From: Desulfovibrio sp.
GTDB lineage: Bacteria; Desulfobacterota; Desulfovibrionia; Desulfovibrionales; Desulfovibrionaceae
Assembly (NCBI RefSeq): GCF_034006445.1
Contig: NZ_JAVESS010000003.1
Coordinates: 248,001-312,000 of the forward strand
Direction of reading: 5' to 3'
DNA: 64,000 bases
Both the position numbers and the translations under genes were made by a program. Positions 17,757-26,442 of the stretch are shown here, piece by piece. The notes under the pieces are model-generated. The model saw only the letters and a program-made list of their open reading frames with translations, made no database searches and was not told the origin of the DNA. Every line of letters begins with the position of its first letter. Position 1 is the first letter of the stretch.

Positions 17757-17882
17757 GGAAACGCGCAGTTATTTCGTTTGGCAAGGCGCGCTCTTTTTTT
17801 GAAGCAGGAGTGGACTCTTCCGTCCTCGACTGTTTCAAAAAAAGTGAAGCAAGTCCGCCAAACGAAATAAATCAGCGTTTCC
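17757..17882 (-). repeat. Family B palindromic element, complete copy (126 bp), inverted
   Basis: Reverse complement of the copy at 12955-13080 with only a handful of differences, and exactly the same length. Both ends are GGAAACGC/GCGTTTCC. Confidence 0.9.
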
Positions 17883-17883
17883 C

Positions 17884-17953
17884 CAAAAGTTTTAGGGGGA
17901 GGGGGCGTGGGGGAGGAGACCCTTTTACAAAAGGGTCCCTCCCCCACAAAATA
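17884..17953 (-). repeat. Family A palindromic element, copy 3
   Basis: Orientation AAAAGTTTTAGGGGGAGGGG, then GGAGGAGACCCTTTTACAAA and AGGGTCCCTCCCCCACAAA. The loop has TACA instead of TGCA. The right end is duplicated at 17998-18017. Confidence 0.87.
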
Positions 17954-18038
17954 TTTCAAAATGGTATGGCTTCCGCAGGGGCTGAATGCGCGCGAGTCCC
18001 TCCCCCACAAAATATTTCACCGTAATCTTACACTACGT

Positions 18039-19007
18039 CTAGCGGGCGATTTGTCGCAGGGACTGCCGCAAAAAGGCCAGCGTGGAGGCATAGCGCTGGT
18101 CTTCGCGCTGCATATAGTCCACATCCCACAGTATCCACACCATGTGGCCCCGGTAGCGGGTCTGCTGGAGGGGCCGCAGGCCGGGGGGCAGGCCCAGCGC
18201 CTTGACGGCTGCGGAGCCCATAACCACCACGCCCCGTGCGCCGAGGCGCGAGGTTCCCGACCAGAAGGCGTCGGCGTGGGGCACAAGGCCTTCGTCCGTG
18301 CCGGGGGTGCGGTCTTCCGGCGCGGCGGGCATGCCGGCAGGCCAGAAGGTGTGGGTTCCGGCAGGGTGCGCCAGATCCTGAAGCAGTTTCTGCAAGAAGC
18401 CCCTGCGCTCAAGGCGGCCTTCTGCCTGCGGATCGCAGAGGTCAAGACCGAGATTCCAGTAGGTCCACAGCACCAGGCCGGGCCGTGTTTTTTCCAGTTG
18501 CTGACGCCAGGGTGAGGGCCAGACATGGGGCGGCAGGGGCTTCCAGGGGAGGCCGGAGGCAGCGTTTGCCTGCACGCCGGGCGCGGGCTGGCGCGGTGCG
18601 CCATACGGGGCCTGCCCGGACGGCTCGGCCTGGCTGGCAGGGGCGGCAGGTCGGCGCGTGGGCCTTGAGCTTTGTCCGGTTGGCTCCGACTGTGCTGATG
18701 TTCCTGCTGGGCCCGTTACGCCTGTAGGACCGGAATTTCCGGCCTGTGCGGGCGTTCCCGCCTGCCGTGATAATCCTGTTTGTCCGGAGAACGTGGCCGT
18801 TCCGGCCTGTCTGCCGCCATGGCTGCTCGCAGCACTGCCCGCAGACCAGCCTGCAGACCCGCTCGCAGGCCCGTGCATGGGAGGCCGGGCCGTGGTTTCA
18901 GACTGCGGCGCAAAGGCGTCAAAGCCTTCGGGCATGAGCAGGTTGGAGAGGCCCCGGCGTTGCCACAGGGCTGACAGGGGATTTACATACGCAAAAGCCA
19001 CGAACAC
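18039..19007 (-). CDS. Uncharacterised protein, degenerate uracil-DNA-glycosylase-like C-terminal part
   Basis: 322 residues. Residues about 45-165 are low-complexity (Gly, Ala, Pro, Ser, Gln). The C-terminal 160 residues recall family 4 UDGs in order: RRGFLQKLLQDLAHPAGTHTFW, then GARGVVVMGSAAVKALGLP and a final VWILWDVDYMQREDQRY where UDGs have the HPS/HPA motif. The catalytic motifs are not kept, so DNA glycosylase activity is unlikely; this similarity is my reading, not a search result. Overlaps coaBC by 25 bases. Start uncertain (ATG 18933-18935 is also possible). Confidence 0.6.
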   Translation of the reverse strand: MFVAFAYVNPLSALWQRRGLSNLLMPEGFDAFAPQSETTARPPMHGPASGSAGWSAGSAASSHGGRQAGTATFSGQTGLSRQAGTPAQAGNSGPTGVTGPAGTSAQSEPTGQSSRPTRRPAAPASQAEPSGQAPYGAPRQPAPGVQANAASGLPWKPLPPHVWPSPWRQQLEKTRPGLVLWTYWNLGLDLCDPQAEGRLERRGFLQKLLQDLAHPAGTHTFWPAGMPAAPEDRTPGTDEGLVPHADAFWSGTSRLGARGVVVMGSAAVKALGLPPGLRPLQQTRYRGHMVWILWDVDYMQREDQRYASTLAFLRQSLRQIAR

Positions 19008-20236
19008 AACTCCCAGGCCACGTCGGCCTTGCTCTGGTTGGGCCAGATTTCTTCGCGTCCCTTGGCGTCCACCACTGCCATGCTGTTGGTGGGCGAGCCA
19101 AAGCCGCTGTCCGCAGCATTGACGAGGTTGCCAGCCAGGAGGTCGGCCTTTTTGCGGGCAAGCTTGGCGTGGGCCAGGGGCAGCAGGGCGTGCATGTCCG
19201 GCGCGGTTTCAGCGGCAAAGGCCAGAATTTTCTGTCCGGGCGCGCGCTGCTCCGCAAGGCTTTGCAAAATGTCGGGATTGGGCTGAAAGTCCAGGCTGAA
19301 GCCCTCCGGGGCTTCGGATTTTTTGAACTTGCGCCCGCCCATGGGCTTGGGTGAAAAGTCCGCCACAGCGGCGGTGAACATGCCCACATCCATTTGGGGC
19401 CAGAGGTTGGCGGCCACGGCAAACATGTCTCTGGCGCTGACGACGTCCCGCCTGGCTATGCCCTGCGGCATGCGAGTGCGCACGCCGGGGCCGCATATGG
19501 CCGTGACCTCCGCGCCGCGCAGCCATGCGCATACGGCCAGGGCCGCGCCCATGAGGCCGCTGGAGGGGTTGGACCAGAAGCGTACCCCGTCCCAGGCTTC
19601 GCGCGTGGGGCCAAGGGTGACCATCACGCGTCTGCCCGCCATGTCCTGCGGAGACAGCGCCCGCAAGGCGGCGAGAAAAATGTCGTGCAGGGGGGCCAGC
19701 CTGCCTTCGCCCTCGTCGCCGCAGGCGGTACCGCCGCAGCCGGGGGCAACGATGCAGGCTCCACGCTCGCGCAGCAGGGTCACATTGGCCTGGGTGGCGG
19801 GGTTGGCCCACATGCGGGGATTCATGGCCGGGGCAATGACAAGAGGCCCGTCAAAGGCCAGTGCCTGCGCGGCCAGCATGTCGTCGGCGGCGCCGTGGGC
19901 AAGGCGGAAGAGCGCGTCGGCCGAGGCCGGGGCCACCACCATGACGTGGGCGTGCTGCCCCGGTTCAAGGTGGGCGAAAATTTCTTGCCCGGAAGTGAAC
20001 ATGTCTTCGTAGACAGGCGTTGCGCCCAGGGATTCGAAAAGCATGGGCGTCACAAAATGCCGCGCTCCGGGCGTGAGCGTGGCCGAAACATGGATGCCCA
20101 TGCCGCACCAGGCCCTGAGAAGATCCGCAGCCCGGTAGCAGGCCACGGAGCCGCACACGCCGAGATGCAGGCGCTTTTGCGCAAAGCGTGTGCTGTGATC
20201 AAAGGGCGTTTTCAGGCCGCTTTTCTGGTCGATCAT
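18983..20236 (-). CDS. coaBC: Bifunctional phosphopantothenoylcysteine decarboxylase/synthetase CoaBC
   Basis: 417 residues. Joins cysteine to 4'-phosphopantothenate and decarboxylates it, on the way to coenzyme A. The flavoprotein CoaC half (25-200) has GSVACYRAADLLR, His in TPGARHFVTP, PAMNPRMW and GCGGTACGDEGEGRL with the active Cys. The CoaB half starts near 215 (GRRVMVTLGPTREAWDGVRFWSN PSSG) and includes AAVADF and KKADLLAGNLV. ATGA overlap with the lipoprotein gene upstream. Confidence 0.95.
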   Translation of the reverse strand: MIDQKSGLKTPFDHSTRFAQKRLHLGVCGSVACYRAADLLRAWCGMGIHVSATLTPGARHFVTPMLFESLGATPVYEDMFTSGQEIFAHLEPGQHAHVMVVAPASADALFRLAHGAADDMLAAQALAFDGPLVIAPAMNPRMWANPATQANVTLLRERGACIVAPGCGGTACGDEGEGRLAPLHDIFLAALRALSPQDMAGRRVMVTLGPTREAWDGVRFWSNPSSGLMGAALAVCAWLRGAEVTAICGPGVRTRMPQGIARRDVVSARDMFAVAANLWPQMDVGMFTAAVADFSPKPMGGRKFKKSEAPEGFSLDFQPNPDILQSLAEQRAPGQKILAFAAETAPDMHALLPLAHAKLARKKADLLAGNLVNAADSGFGSPTNSMAVVDAKGREEIWPNQSKADVAWELCSWLLRM

Positions 20237-20847
20237 AAATTTCGCTCCTGTATGCCGCTGCCGCCGCTGCCGGATGTACCGCCGCTGCGGCCGGGCTGCC
20301 CGCCCTGTGGGGCGGTGTTCATGCCGCCGGCATCGCCTGATCCGCCAAGGCCGTCGGAACCACTTGGCCCGCCGCTTGAGCCTGCGGCGTCCTGCATGGG
20401 CAGGGGGGAGCCGTCGGGCAGGCGGTCGGCCACCCAGATATTCAGAACAGTCAGCAAGGTCTGGCTGTCAAAGCTCAGCACCGCCATGGTGGAACCACGG
20501 TCATACACATAAACGGCGCGCGCGCCCTTGCGCAGGGCCAGGCGCAACTGCCAGCCCTGGCTTTGCAGACCGGAGTACATGATCTGTGCCGCAAAGCCCG
20601 TGTCCACCTTGCCGCGCAGCACTTCCAGCCCCTGACGCCCGCCGCCGGGGCCAAAATCCTGAAAGCCGTGCGAGCCATAGCGCTGCATGCCTGCGGGTGT
20701 GGGCACGCCAAGCAGCAGGCTTGTGGTGGTATCTGTGCCGCCGGTCAGAGGGTCGTTGGAAAAAGGATTTTCCAGCCCAATGGAGGCGCAGCCCGAAAGC
20801 GTTGCGAGAAGTGCCAGTAACGCAATGATGACAAGAGGCCGCCGCAT
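20233..20847 (-). CDS. Outer or inner membrane lipoprotein, unknown function
   Basis: 204 residues. Lipobox LSGC at about residues 17-20 after a hydrophobic stretch (LVIIALLALLATLSG). The middle part contains a strand-rich domain (GLQSQGWQLRLALRKGARAVYVYDRGST) similar in style to DUF4810/DUF799-like small lipoproteins, but I do not assign a family. The C-terminal 50 residues are Gly/Ser-rich. Start ATG 20845-20847 has AAGGAG upstream. Coupled to coaBC by a 4-base overlap, divergent from queA. Confidence 0.78.
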   Translation of the reverse strand: MRRPLVIIALLALLATLSGCASIGLENPFSNDPLTGGTDTTTSLLLGVPTPAGMQRYGSHGFQDFGPGGGRQGLEVLRGKVDTGFAAQIMYSGLQSQGWQLRLALRKGARAVYVYDRGSTMAVLSFDSQTLLTVLNIWVADRLPDGSPLPMQDAAGSSGGPSGSDGLGGSGDAGGMNTAPQGGQPGRSGGTSGSGGSGIQERNL

Positions 20848-20975
20848 GGCTATACTCCTTCCCTCCCATCGTAATGCCGAGGGGGGCAATCAAGTCACCC
20901 TAGCCTCAACGCCCCGCGCTGACAAGAGCGGCAGCGGCGCAACTGGCGGGAACATATAACCAAGGCCCGGAAGCC

Positions 20976-22073
20976 ATGCACATTGAGGAAGCGGATTTCT
21001 TACTGGAAAATTACAACTTCGACCTGCCGCAGGAACAGATAGCCCAGTTTCCCCCTGAAGAACGGGGCAGTTCGCGGCTGCTTGTCATGCCGCGCACGGG
21101 CGCACTTGACCTGCACCATAAAATGTTCAGTGATCTGCCGGACTGTCTGCCCGAAGGGGCATTATTGATAGCGAACAATTCCCGTGTATTGCAGGCGCGT
21201 CTTTTGGGTACGCGCTCCACGGGCGGCAAGGTGGAATTTTTGCTGCTCACGCCCCTGCCCCTGGTGGTGGAGCGGGCCAAGGCCGACAAAAGCGGCGGCT
21301 TTTTCGCAGAGGCTGAAGGGCTTGTGCGTTCTGGCGGCAGCATCCGTGAAGGGGAAACTTTTGATTTTGGCGCTGGCATCCGCGTGACCGTGCTGGAATC
21401 CGGCCCCTTCGGGCAGCGCCGCGTGCGCCTGGGCTGGAAGGGCGATCTGGCTGCGGCCTTTGCGGCCACGGGGCATATCCCCCTGCCGCCTTATATCAAG
21501 CGCCCTGACGGCGAAGAGGATTTGAGCCGCTACCAGACCGTCTATGCCCGGCAGGACAAGACGGGGTCGGTGGCCGCGCCCACGGCGGGCCTGCACTTTA
21601 CGCCGCCCCTGCGGGAAAAGTTGGCCGAAAGGGGCTTCCAATGGGCAGAAGTAACCCTATATGTTGGGTACGGCACCTTCAGCCCCGTGCGCACACCCGA
21701 CATCCGCAGTCACCGCATGCACAGGGAATACGTGGAAGTTCCTGAATCCACGGCTCTGGCCATAGCCGAGGCGCGCGCGCAGAAAAGACCCGTCATCGCC
21801 GTGGGCACAACCAGCCTGCGCACCCTAGAGGGCGTGGCGGAACTCTGCGGCAGGGTGCAGGCCTACATGGGCTGGACGGACATTTTTTTGTATCCCGGCA
21901 GGCCGTTCCGCGTGGTTGAAGGTCTTGTGACCAACTTCCATCTGCCGGAATCCTCACTGCTTATGCTGGTGGCAGCCTTCGCGGGGCGCAAGCGCATGCT
22001 GGACGCCTACGCCGAGGCCATTGCCAATGGGTACAGATTTTTTTCATATGGGGATGCCATGCTGATCCGCTGA
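20976..22073 (+). CDS. queA: S-adenosylmethionine:tRNA ribosyltransferase-isomerase QueA
   Basis: 365 residues. Adds the epoxycyclopentane part from AdoMet to preQ1 in tRNA wobble position 34 during queuosine synthesis. Family signatures: NYNFDLPQEQIAQFP at the N-terminus, SRLLVM, TAGLHFTPPL, YVGYGTFSPV and FRVVEGLVTNFHLPESSLLMLV. The stop is about 200 bases before the oxidoreductase cluster. Confidence 0.96.
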   Translation: MHIEEADFLLENYNFDLPQEQIAQFPPEERGSSRLLVMPRTGALDLHHKMFSDLPDCLPEGALLIANNSRVLQARLLGTRSTGGKVEFLLLTPLPLVVERAKADKSGGFFAEAEGLVRSGGSIREGETFDFGAGIRVTVLESGPFGQRRVRLGWKGDLAAAFAATGHIPLPPYIKRPDGEEDLSRYQTVYARQDKTGSVAAPTAGLHFTPPLREKLAERGFQWAEVTLYVGYGTFSPVRTPDIRSHRMHREYVEVPESTALAIAEARAQKRPVIAVGTTSLRTLEGVAELCGRVQAYMGWTDIFLYPGRPFRVVEGLVTNFHLPESSLLMLVAAFAGRKRMLDAYAEAIANGYRFFSYGDAMLIR

Positions 22074-22273
22074 CGCCCTTTGCCGCTGGCTGTCAGCTTT
22101 TCCGGCACGCCGGAATGGCGGCTGGCAACGGCATGGTCTGCCTCGCGGGATGGTCCCGATGCGGCATGACCTGGGCACAGACGAGGCTTTGACGGCAAAG
22201 CCTCCCGGAACGGCCTGTCGCAAGACTGTCCGTTCCCATCCCCCCGGCGGGCAAGGCGCCTCAAGGAGCATAC

Positions 22274-22498
22274 ATGTCACGAGTCGTTTTTCTGGAAGAA
22301 CGCTGCAAGGGCTGCCGCCTGTGTGTGGAAGCCTGTCCTGTGCATATTTTACGGCCATCAGGCCGTTTTAACCGTCATGGCTACGAGGTTATGGAGATGG
22401 ACGGGCAGTGCACCGGCTGCGCCTCCTGCGCTCTCATGTGCCCCGATGTGGCCATTCGCGTGTTCAAAAGTGAAAAAAAGAAAGGGGGCGCGGCATGA
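22274..22498 (+). CDS. Ferredoxin subunit (2x[4Fe-4S]) of 2-oxoacid:ferredoxin oxidoreductase
   Basis: 74 residues with two complete cluster motifs, CKGCRLCVEACP and CTGCASCALMCP. It is the delta subunit that passes electrons from the TPP subunit to free ferredoxin. RBS AAGGAG. ATGA overlap with the alpha subunit gene downstream shows co-translation. Order delta-alpha-beta-gamma as in archaeal KorDABC. Confidence 0.93.
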   Translation: MSRVVFLEERCKGCRLCVEACPVHILRPSGRFNRHGYEVMEMDGQCTGCASCALMCPDVAIRVFKSEKKKGGAA

Positions 22499-23610
22499 GT
22501 CAGGGCCAAAACTCCTCTGAACGCATTCTCATAAAAGGCAATGAAGCCGTGGCCTTTGGCGCTGTGGACGCAGGCTGCCGCTGCTATTTCGGCTACCCCA
22601 TCACGCCGCAGAATGAAATCCCCGAAGTGCTTTCCTCGCTGCTGCCGGAGAACGGCGGCCAGTTTGTGCAGGCCGAAAGCGAAGTGGCGGCTGTCAACAT
22701 GCTGCTCGGCGCTGCGGCCTGCGGCATTCCGGCGCTCACGTCCTCATCCAGTTGCGGCGTATCCCTCATGCAGGAAGGCATTTCCTACATGGCGGGCAGC
22801 CATATTCCGGGCGTCATGGTCAACATGCAGCGCGGCGGGCCGGGCCTTGGCGACATCGGCCCCTCGCAGGGCGACTATTTTCAGGCCGTCAAGGGCGGCG
22901 GTCACGGCGACCACCGCAACCTGACGCTGGCCCCGGCCACGGCCCAGGAATGCTATGATTTCATGTTCCGTGCCTTTGCCCTGGCCTTCAAGTACGCCAA
23001 CCCGGTCATGGTGCTGGGCGACGCCATTGTGGGCCAGATAAAGGAACCCGTGCGGCGCGTGACGCCTGCTGACGCGGTGTCGCCCGAAGCGCTGGCGGCC
23101 ATGAGCAAGGACTGGAGGCTTGAAGGTTACGGCAAGCGGGGGGCCAAGGCCGCGCCGCGCCTGCTCAAGTCCGTGTATCTTGCCGAAGGCGCGCTGGCCG
23201 AGCGCAACCGCATGCTCATGGCAAAGCACGAGGCCATGAAGGCCGAGTGCGCGTGGGAATGCGTGGACGTTGACGACGCCGAGCTTGTGGTGGTGGCCTT
23301 TGGCTCCATTGCCCGCATAGCCCGCAGCGCCATACGCCAGTTGCGGGCCGAGGGGCACAAGATTGGCCTGTTCCGCCCCATCACGCTCTTTCCTTATCCG
23401 GATGCAGCACTGCGCGCGCTCGTGCCTGGCCGCCGCTTCCTGGTAATGGAACAGAATACGGGGCAGATGGTGGAAGACGTACGGCTGGCCCTTTTTGCCC
23501 AGCCCGGCGTAAGCGCGTCAACCGTGCTCTGGCACGGCATCATGCCCGGCCTCTTCATCGGGGCTGACGCCCTGCGTGAACCCATGCTACAGGCCCTCAA
23601 GGAGAAATAG
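22495..23610 (+). CDS. 2-oxoacid:ferredoxin oxidoreductase alpha subunit (VorB/KorA-like)
   Basis: 371 residues. The pyrimidine-binding alpha domain starts with KGNEAVAFGAVDAGCRCYFGYPITPQNE; QAESEVAAVNMLLGAA supplies the TPP-activating Glu. SSSSCGVSLMQEGISYMAG is closer to VorB (branched-chain 2-oxoacids) than to pyruvate enzymes, but 2-oxoglutarate cannot be excluded. It converts a 2-oxoacid and CoA to acyl-CoA, CO2 and reduced ferredoxin, in a strict anaerobe both as source of electrons and for biosynthesis. Confidence 0.92.
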   Translation: MSQGQNSSERILIKGNEAVAFGAVDAGCRCYFGYPITPQNEIPEVLSSLLPENGGQFVQAESEVAAVNMLLGAAACGIPALTSSSSCGVSLMQEGISYMAGSHIPGVMVNMQRGGPGLGDIGPSQGDYFQAVKGGGHGDHRNLTLAPATAQECYDFMFRAFALAFKYANPVMVLGDAIVGQIKEPVRRVTPADAVSPEALAAMSKDWRLEGYGKRGAKAAPRLLKSVYLAEGALAERNRMLMAKHEAMKAECAWECVDVDDAELVVVAFGSIARIARSAIRQLRAEGHKIGLFRPITLFPYPDAALRALVPGRRFLVMEQNTGQMVEDVRLALFAQPGVSASTVLWHGIMPGLFIGADALREPMLQALKEK

Positions 23611-23612
23611 CC

Positions 23613-24449
23613 ATGTCATCTCAGCAAATGGACGCCCAATGGCTGCCGCAAGAGGGCGAAACCCTGGTTTTTGATACAAATCCCGTGCTCAACGAGCGCC
23701 AGACCCACTACTGCCCCGGCTGCCACCACGGCATAGCCCACAGGCTTGTCAGCGAGGTGCTGCACGAACTGGGCGTGGCGGATCGCACCATACTTGTGGC
23801 CGCAGTGGGCTGCGCCACCTTTACCTATGACTACTTCAACGTGGACGGCCTTGAAGCCCCGCACGGGCGCGCCTGCGCCGTGGCAACGGGCGTGCGCCGC
23901 GCCAGGCCGGAATCCGTGGTCTTCACCTATCAGGGCGACGGCGACATGGCCGCCATCGGCATGGCCGAATCCCTGCACGCGGCCAACCGTGGCGAAAAGA
24001 TCACCACCATCTTCATCAACAATACGGTGTACGGCATGACGGGCGGGCAGATGGCCCCCACCACGCTGCTGGGGCAAAAAACCACCACCACGCGCCAGGG
24101 CCGCAGCCTTGGCAATGAGGGCGGCCCCATCCGCATGGCCGAAATCATGGCCCAGCTGGACGGCGTGGCCTATGCCGCGCGCTGCTCGCTGGATTCCGTC
24201 AAAAACGTGCGCGCCGCCAAAAAGGCCGTGCGCAAGGCTTTTGACGTGCAGTTGCAGGGGCTCGGCTTTGGCTTTATCGAGCTGCTTTCCGGCTGCCCCA
24301 CCAACTGGCATATGGACCCCATAGCCGCCAACAAGCGCATTGCCGAGGCCATGATTCCCGTGTTTCCTCTGGGCGTGTACAAGGATGTAACCGTGCCCGC
24401 CGCAGAAGCCGCAAAGGGGCATACAGCCGGGGAGGCAGGCCGTGAGTAG
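23613..24449 (+). CDS. 2-oxoacid:ferredoxin oxidoreductase beta subunit, TPP-binding
   Basis: 278 residues. Begins with CPGCHHGIAHRLV (cluster/TPP region); the TPP-Mg motif is GDGDMAAIG followed by NNTVYGMTGGQMAPTT. VGCATFTYDYF and LLSGCPTNWHM are family blocks. Two bases after the alpha stop, with an 8-base overlap with the gamma gene. Confidence 0.93.
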   Translation: MSSQQMDAQWLPQEGETLVFDTNPVLNERQTHYCPGCHHGIAHRLVSEVLHELGVADRTILVAAVGCATFTYDYFNVDGLEAPHGRACAVATGVRRARPESVVFTYQGDGDMAAIGMAESLHAANRGEKITTIFINNTVYGMTGGQMAPTTLLGQKTTTTRQGRSLGNEGGPIRMAEIMAQLDGVAYAARCSLDSVKNVRAAKKAVRKAFDVQLQGLGFGFIELLSGCPTNWHMDPIAANKRIAEAMIPVFPLGVYKDVTVPAAEAAKGHTAGEAGRE

Positions 24450-24981
24450 CTATCAGGACGTCATTATCGCCGGGTTCGGCGGCCAGGGGGTCATGCTCAT
24501 AGGCAACCTTCTGGCACAGGCAGGCATGGAGCACGGCCTTGAGGTGAGCTTCATCCCCGTGTACGGCGCGGAAATGCGCGGCGGCACGGCCAACTGCACC
24601 GTGGTTATGGACGAACACGCCATTGGCTCGCCGCTGGTACGTGAACCTTTGTCCACCATCATTCTCAACGAACCCTCGCTGACCAAGTTCCAGCCGCGTC
24701 TGCACAAGGACGGGGTGCAGGTGGTCAACGCCTCCCTGGTGGGCAAGGAGCTTCTGGACGCCTCCCTGCGCACTGTCTATGTCCCGGTCAACGACATGGC
24801 CCATGAACTGGGCAATGTGAAGATGGCCAACATGGTGGCTCTCGGCGCGTGGCTCAAGGCCACGGGAGCGCTGCCGCTCGTGGAAGTGCAGGAAACCATC
24901 AAAAGAGTGACAAGCGCCCACTATGCCAAGCTTATTCCGGCCAACATGAAGGCTCTGGAAGCTGGCTACGCCTTTGCCTGA
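24442..24981 (+). CDS. 2-oxoacid:ferredoxin oxidoreductase gamma subunit
   Basis: 179 residues. The gamma domain pattern GFGGQGVMLIGNLLAQAG at 10-27 and EMRGGTANCTVVM with PLVREP is typical; this chain helps bind CoA and the acyl group. Starts at GTG 24442 within the end of the beta gene. Last gene of the cluster; a bidirectional terminator follows at 25135. Confidence 0.92.
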   Translation: MSSYQDVIIAGFGGQGVMLIGNLLAQAGMEHGLEVSFIPVYGAEMRGGTANCTVVMDEHAIGSPLVREPLSTIILNEPSLTKFQPRLHKDGVQVVNASLVGKELLDASLRTVYVPVNDMAHELGNVKMANMVALGAWLKATGALPLVEVQETIKRVTSAHYAKLIPANMKALEAGYAFA

Positions 24982-25134
24982 TCCGGCCGCCGTCTGAGCC
25001 TCGAGCCTGGGCGGGCATGCCCTTTCGCGCTCGCGGCTGTGCCAGGCGCGATCCATGGGCACAGCAGGCCTATAAAGGGCGCATAAAGGGCGTCCAATAG
25101 GCACGTAACAGGCCGTAACCGACTGATACACAAT

Positions 25135-25166
25135 AAAATCCCCGTGGATTCCCACGGGGATTTTTT
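25135..25166. terminator. Bidirectional Rho-independent terminator
   Basis: AAAATCCCCGTGG, loop ATT, CCACGGGGATTTTTT, between the convergent oxidoreductase cluster and gap2. Confidence 0.93.
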
Positions 25167-25204
25167 GTTGCGTGCGGCAGGGTCAGCCAGCGATGTTATC
25201 GTAT

Positions 25205-25260
25205 TTTTCGGCAGAGCGAGAAGTTGAAACGTGAAACATTTCAGCGCTACTCTGTGCTAG
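25205..25260. repeat. Family C element, degenerate, at gap2 stop
   Basis: GAAACGTGAAACATTTCAGC arm ending TACTCTGTGCTAG. The CTA of CTAG is the gap2 TAG stop (25257-25259). Confidence 0.6.
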
Positions 25261-26273
25261 ATGCCCTTTTCAGCCATGAGGCAGGCCAGGTCGCAAACGC
25301 GGCAGGAGTAGCCCCACTCGTTGTCGTACCAGGCCACCACCTTGACCATCTTGCCGTCCTGCACCGTGGTGTAGGAAGCCTCAAGGATGGAGGAGGCCGG
25401 GTTGCCCTTGAAGTCCATGGAAACCAGGGCCTTGTCGTTGTATTCAAGAATGCCTTTGAGGTAGGTCTCCGAGGCGTCCTTGAGCTTGCCCAGCAGGGTT
25501 TCGGTGTCGGTTTCCTTTTCAAGGATGCCGCTGAAGTCCACCACAGACACGGTGGGCGTGGGCACGCGCAGCGAGTAGCCGCTGAACTTGCCCTTGAGCG
25601 CGGGGATGACCTTGGCCACGGCCTGCGCCGCGCCAGTGGACGTGGGAATGATATTGCACGCGGCGGCGCGGGCACGGCGGGGGTCCTTGTGGGCCATGTC
25701 CAGAATGCGCTGGTCGTTGGTGTAGGAGTGGATGGTGGTCATGTTGCCGATCTGGATGCCGAATTCGTTTTGCAGCACCAGGGCCACGGGGGCAAGGCAG
25801 TTGGTCGTGCACGAGGCGTTGGACACGATGTGGTGTTTGGCCGGATCGTATTCCTGATGGTTGACGCCCATGACGATGGTGATGTCTTCTTCCTTGGCCG
25901 GAGCGGTGATGATGACCTTTTTGGCCCCGTTTTCAATGTGGACGGAGCACTGGGAAGCCTTGCGGAATATGCCCGTGCTTTCCACCACAATGTCCACGCC
26001 GTATTCACCCCAGGCAAGCTGCTTGGGGTCGCGCTCGGCGAAGCAGTGCACCTTCCAGTCGCCCACGGTCACTTCTGTGCCGTCGATCTTGGCGTCCAGA
26101 TAGGCGCGTCCGTATACGGAATCGTATTCCAGCAGGTGAAAGTTGGTTTCAGCGTCAAAAAGGTCGTTGATGGCCACCACTTCCACGCGGTCGCGGTAGC
26201 TCTTGTGCAGGGCGCGAAAAACCTGCCTGCCGATGCGGCCAAAGCCATTGATGCCTATTCTGATTTTGCTCAT
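25257..26273 (-). CDS. gap: Glyceraldehyde-3-phosphate dehydrogenase, type I, NAD type
   Basis: 338 residues. Second GAPDH of the window. [10 protein letters not shown] at 11-20, catalytic Cys in [12 protein letters not shown]. The Asp that excludes NADP is present (INDLFD, D37), so it should use NAD and is the classical glycolytic form, in contrast to the copy at 7020. ATG 26271-26273 follows GAGG and eight bases; an upstream in-frame ATG overlaps that ribosome site and is rejected. A family C element lies just upstream. Confidence 0.95.
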   Translation of the reverse strand: MSKIRIGINGFGRIGRQVFRALHKSYRDRVEVVAINDLFDAETNFHLLEYDSVYGRAYLDAKIDGTEVTVGDWKVHCFAERDPKQLAWGEYGVDIVVESTGIFRKASQCSVHIENGAKKVIITAPAKEEDITIVMGVNHQEYDPAKHHIVSNASCTTNCLAPVALVLQNEFGIQIGNMTTIHSYTNDQRILDMAHKDPRRARAAACNIIPTSTGAAQAVAKVIPALKGKFSGYSLRVPTPTVSVVDFSGILEKETDTETLLGKLKDASETYLKGILEYNDKALVSMDFKGNPASSILEASYTTVQDGKMVKVVAWYDNEWGYSCRVCDLACLMAEKGI

Positions 26274-26291
26274 ATGAGAAATCCTCACAAA

Positions 26292-26442
26292 CTAGAGGGA
26301 AGTGTCTTCTGAAAAAAAGGTACATGCTCCACTGCTGCACCAAGGCGCCGCGCGCCACAGCGTGACGCGGGTTTTGCCGAAAAGCGCATTTTCGGCAAAA
26401 TGACTCATTGAAATGCCAGGCATTTCAAAGGTAAGCGGCTAG
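26292..26442 (-). repeat. Family C element, 151 bp, CTAG to CTAG
   Basis: Bounded by CTAG at both ends. Contains ATGCTCCACTGCTGCACC, GCGCGCCACAGCGTG and a GCCGAAAAGCGCATTTTCGG hairpin. It fills the gap between the GAF gene stop (inside its right CTAG) and gap2. Confidence 0.82.

Larger units (their letters stand above)
17507..18038. other. Repeat-filled intergenic region
   Basis: No gene. From left: the leader of the LysO half, a small C-type hairpin (17701-17730), family B (17757-17882), family A (17884-17953) and a second copy of the family A right end (TCCCTCCCCCACAAAATATT, 17998-18017). Confidence 0.7.
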
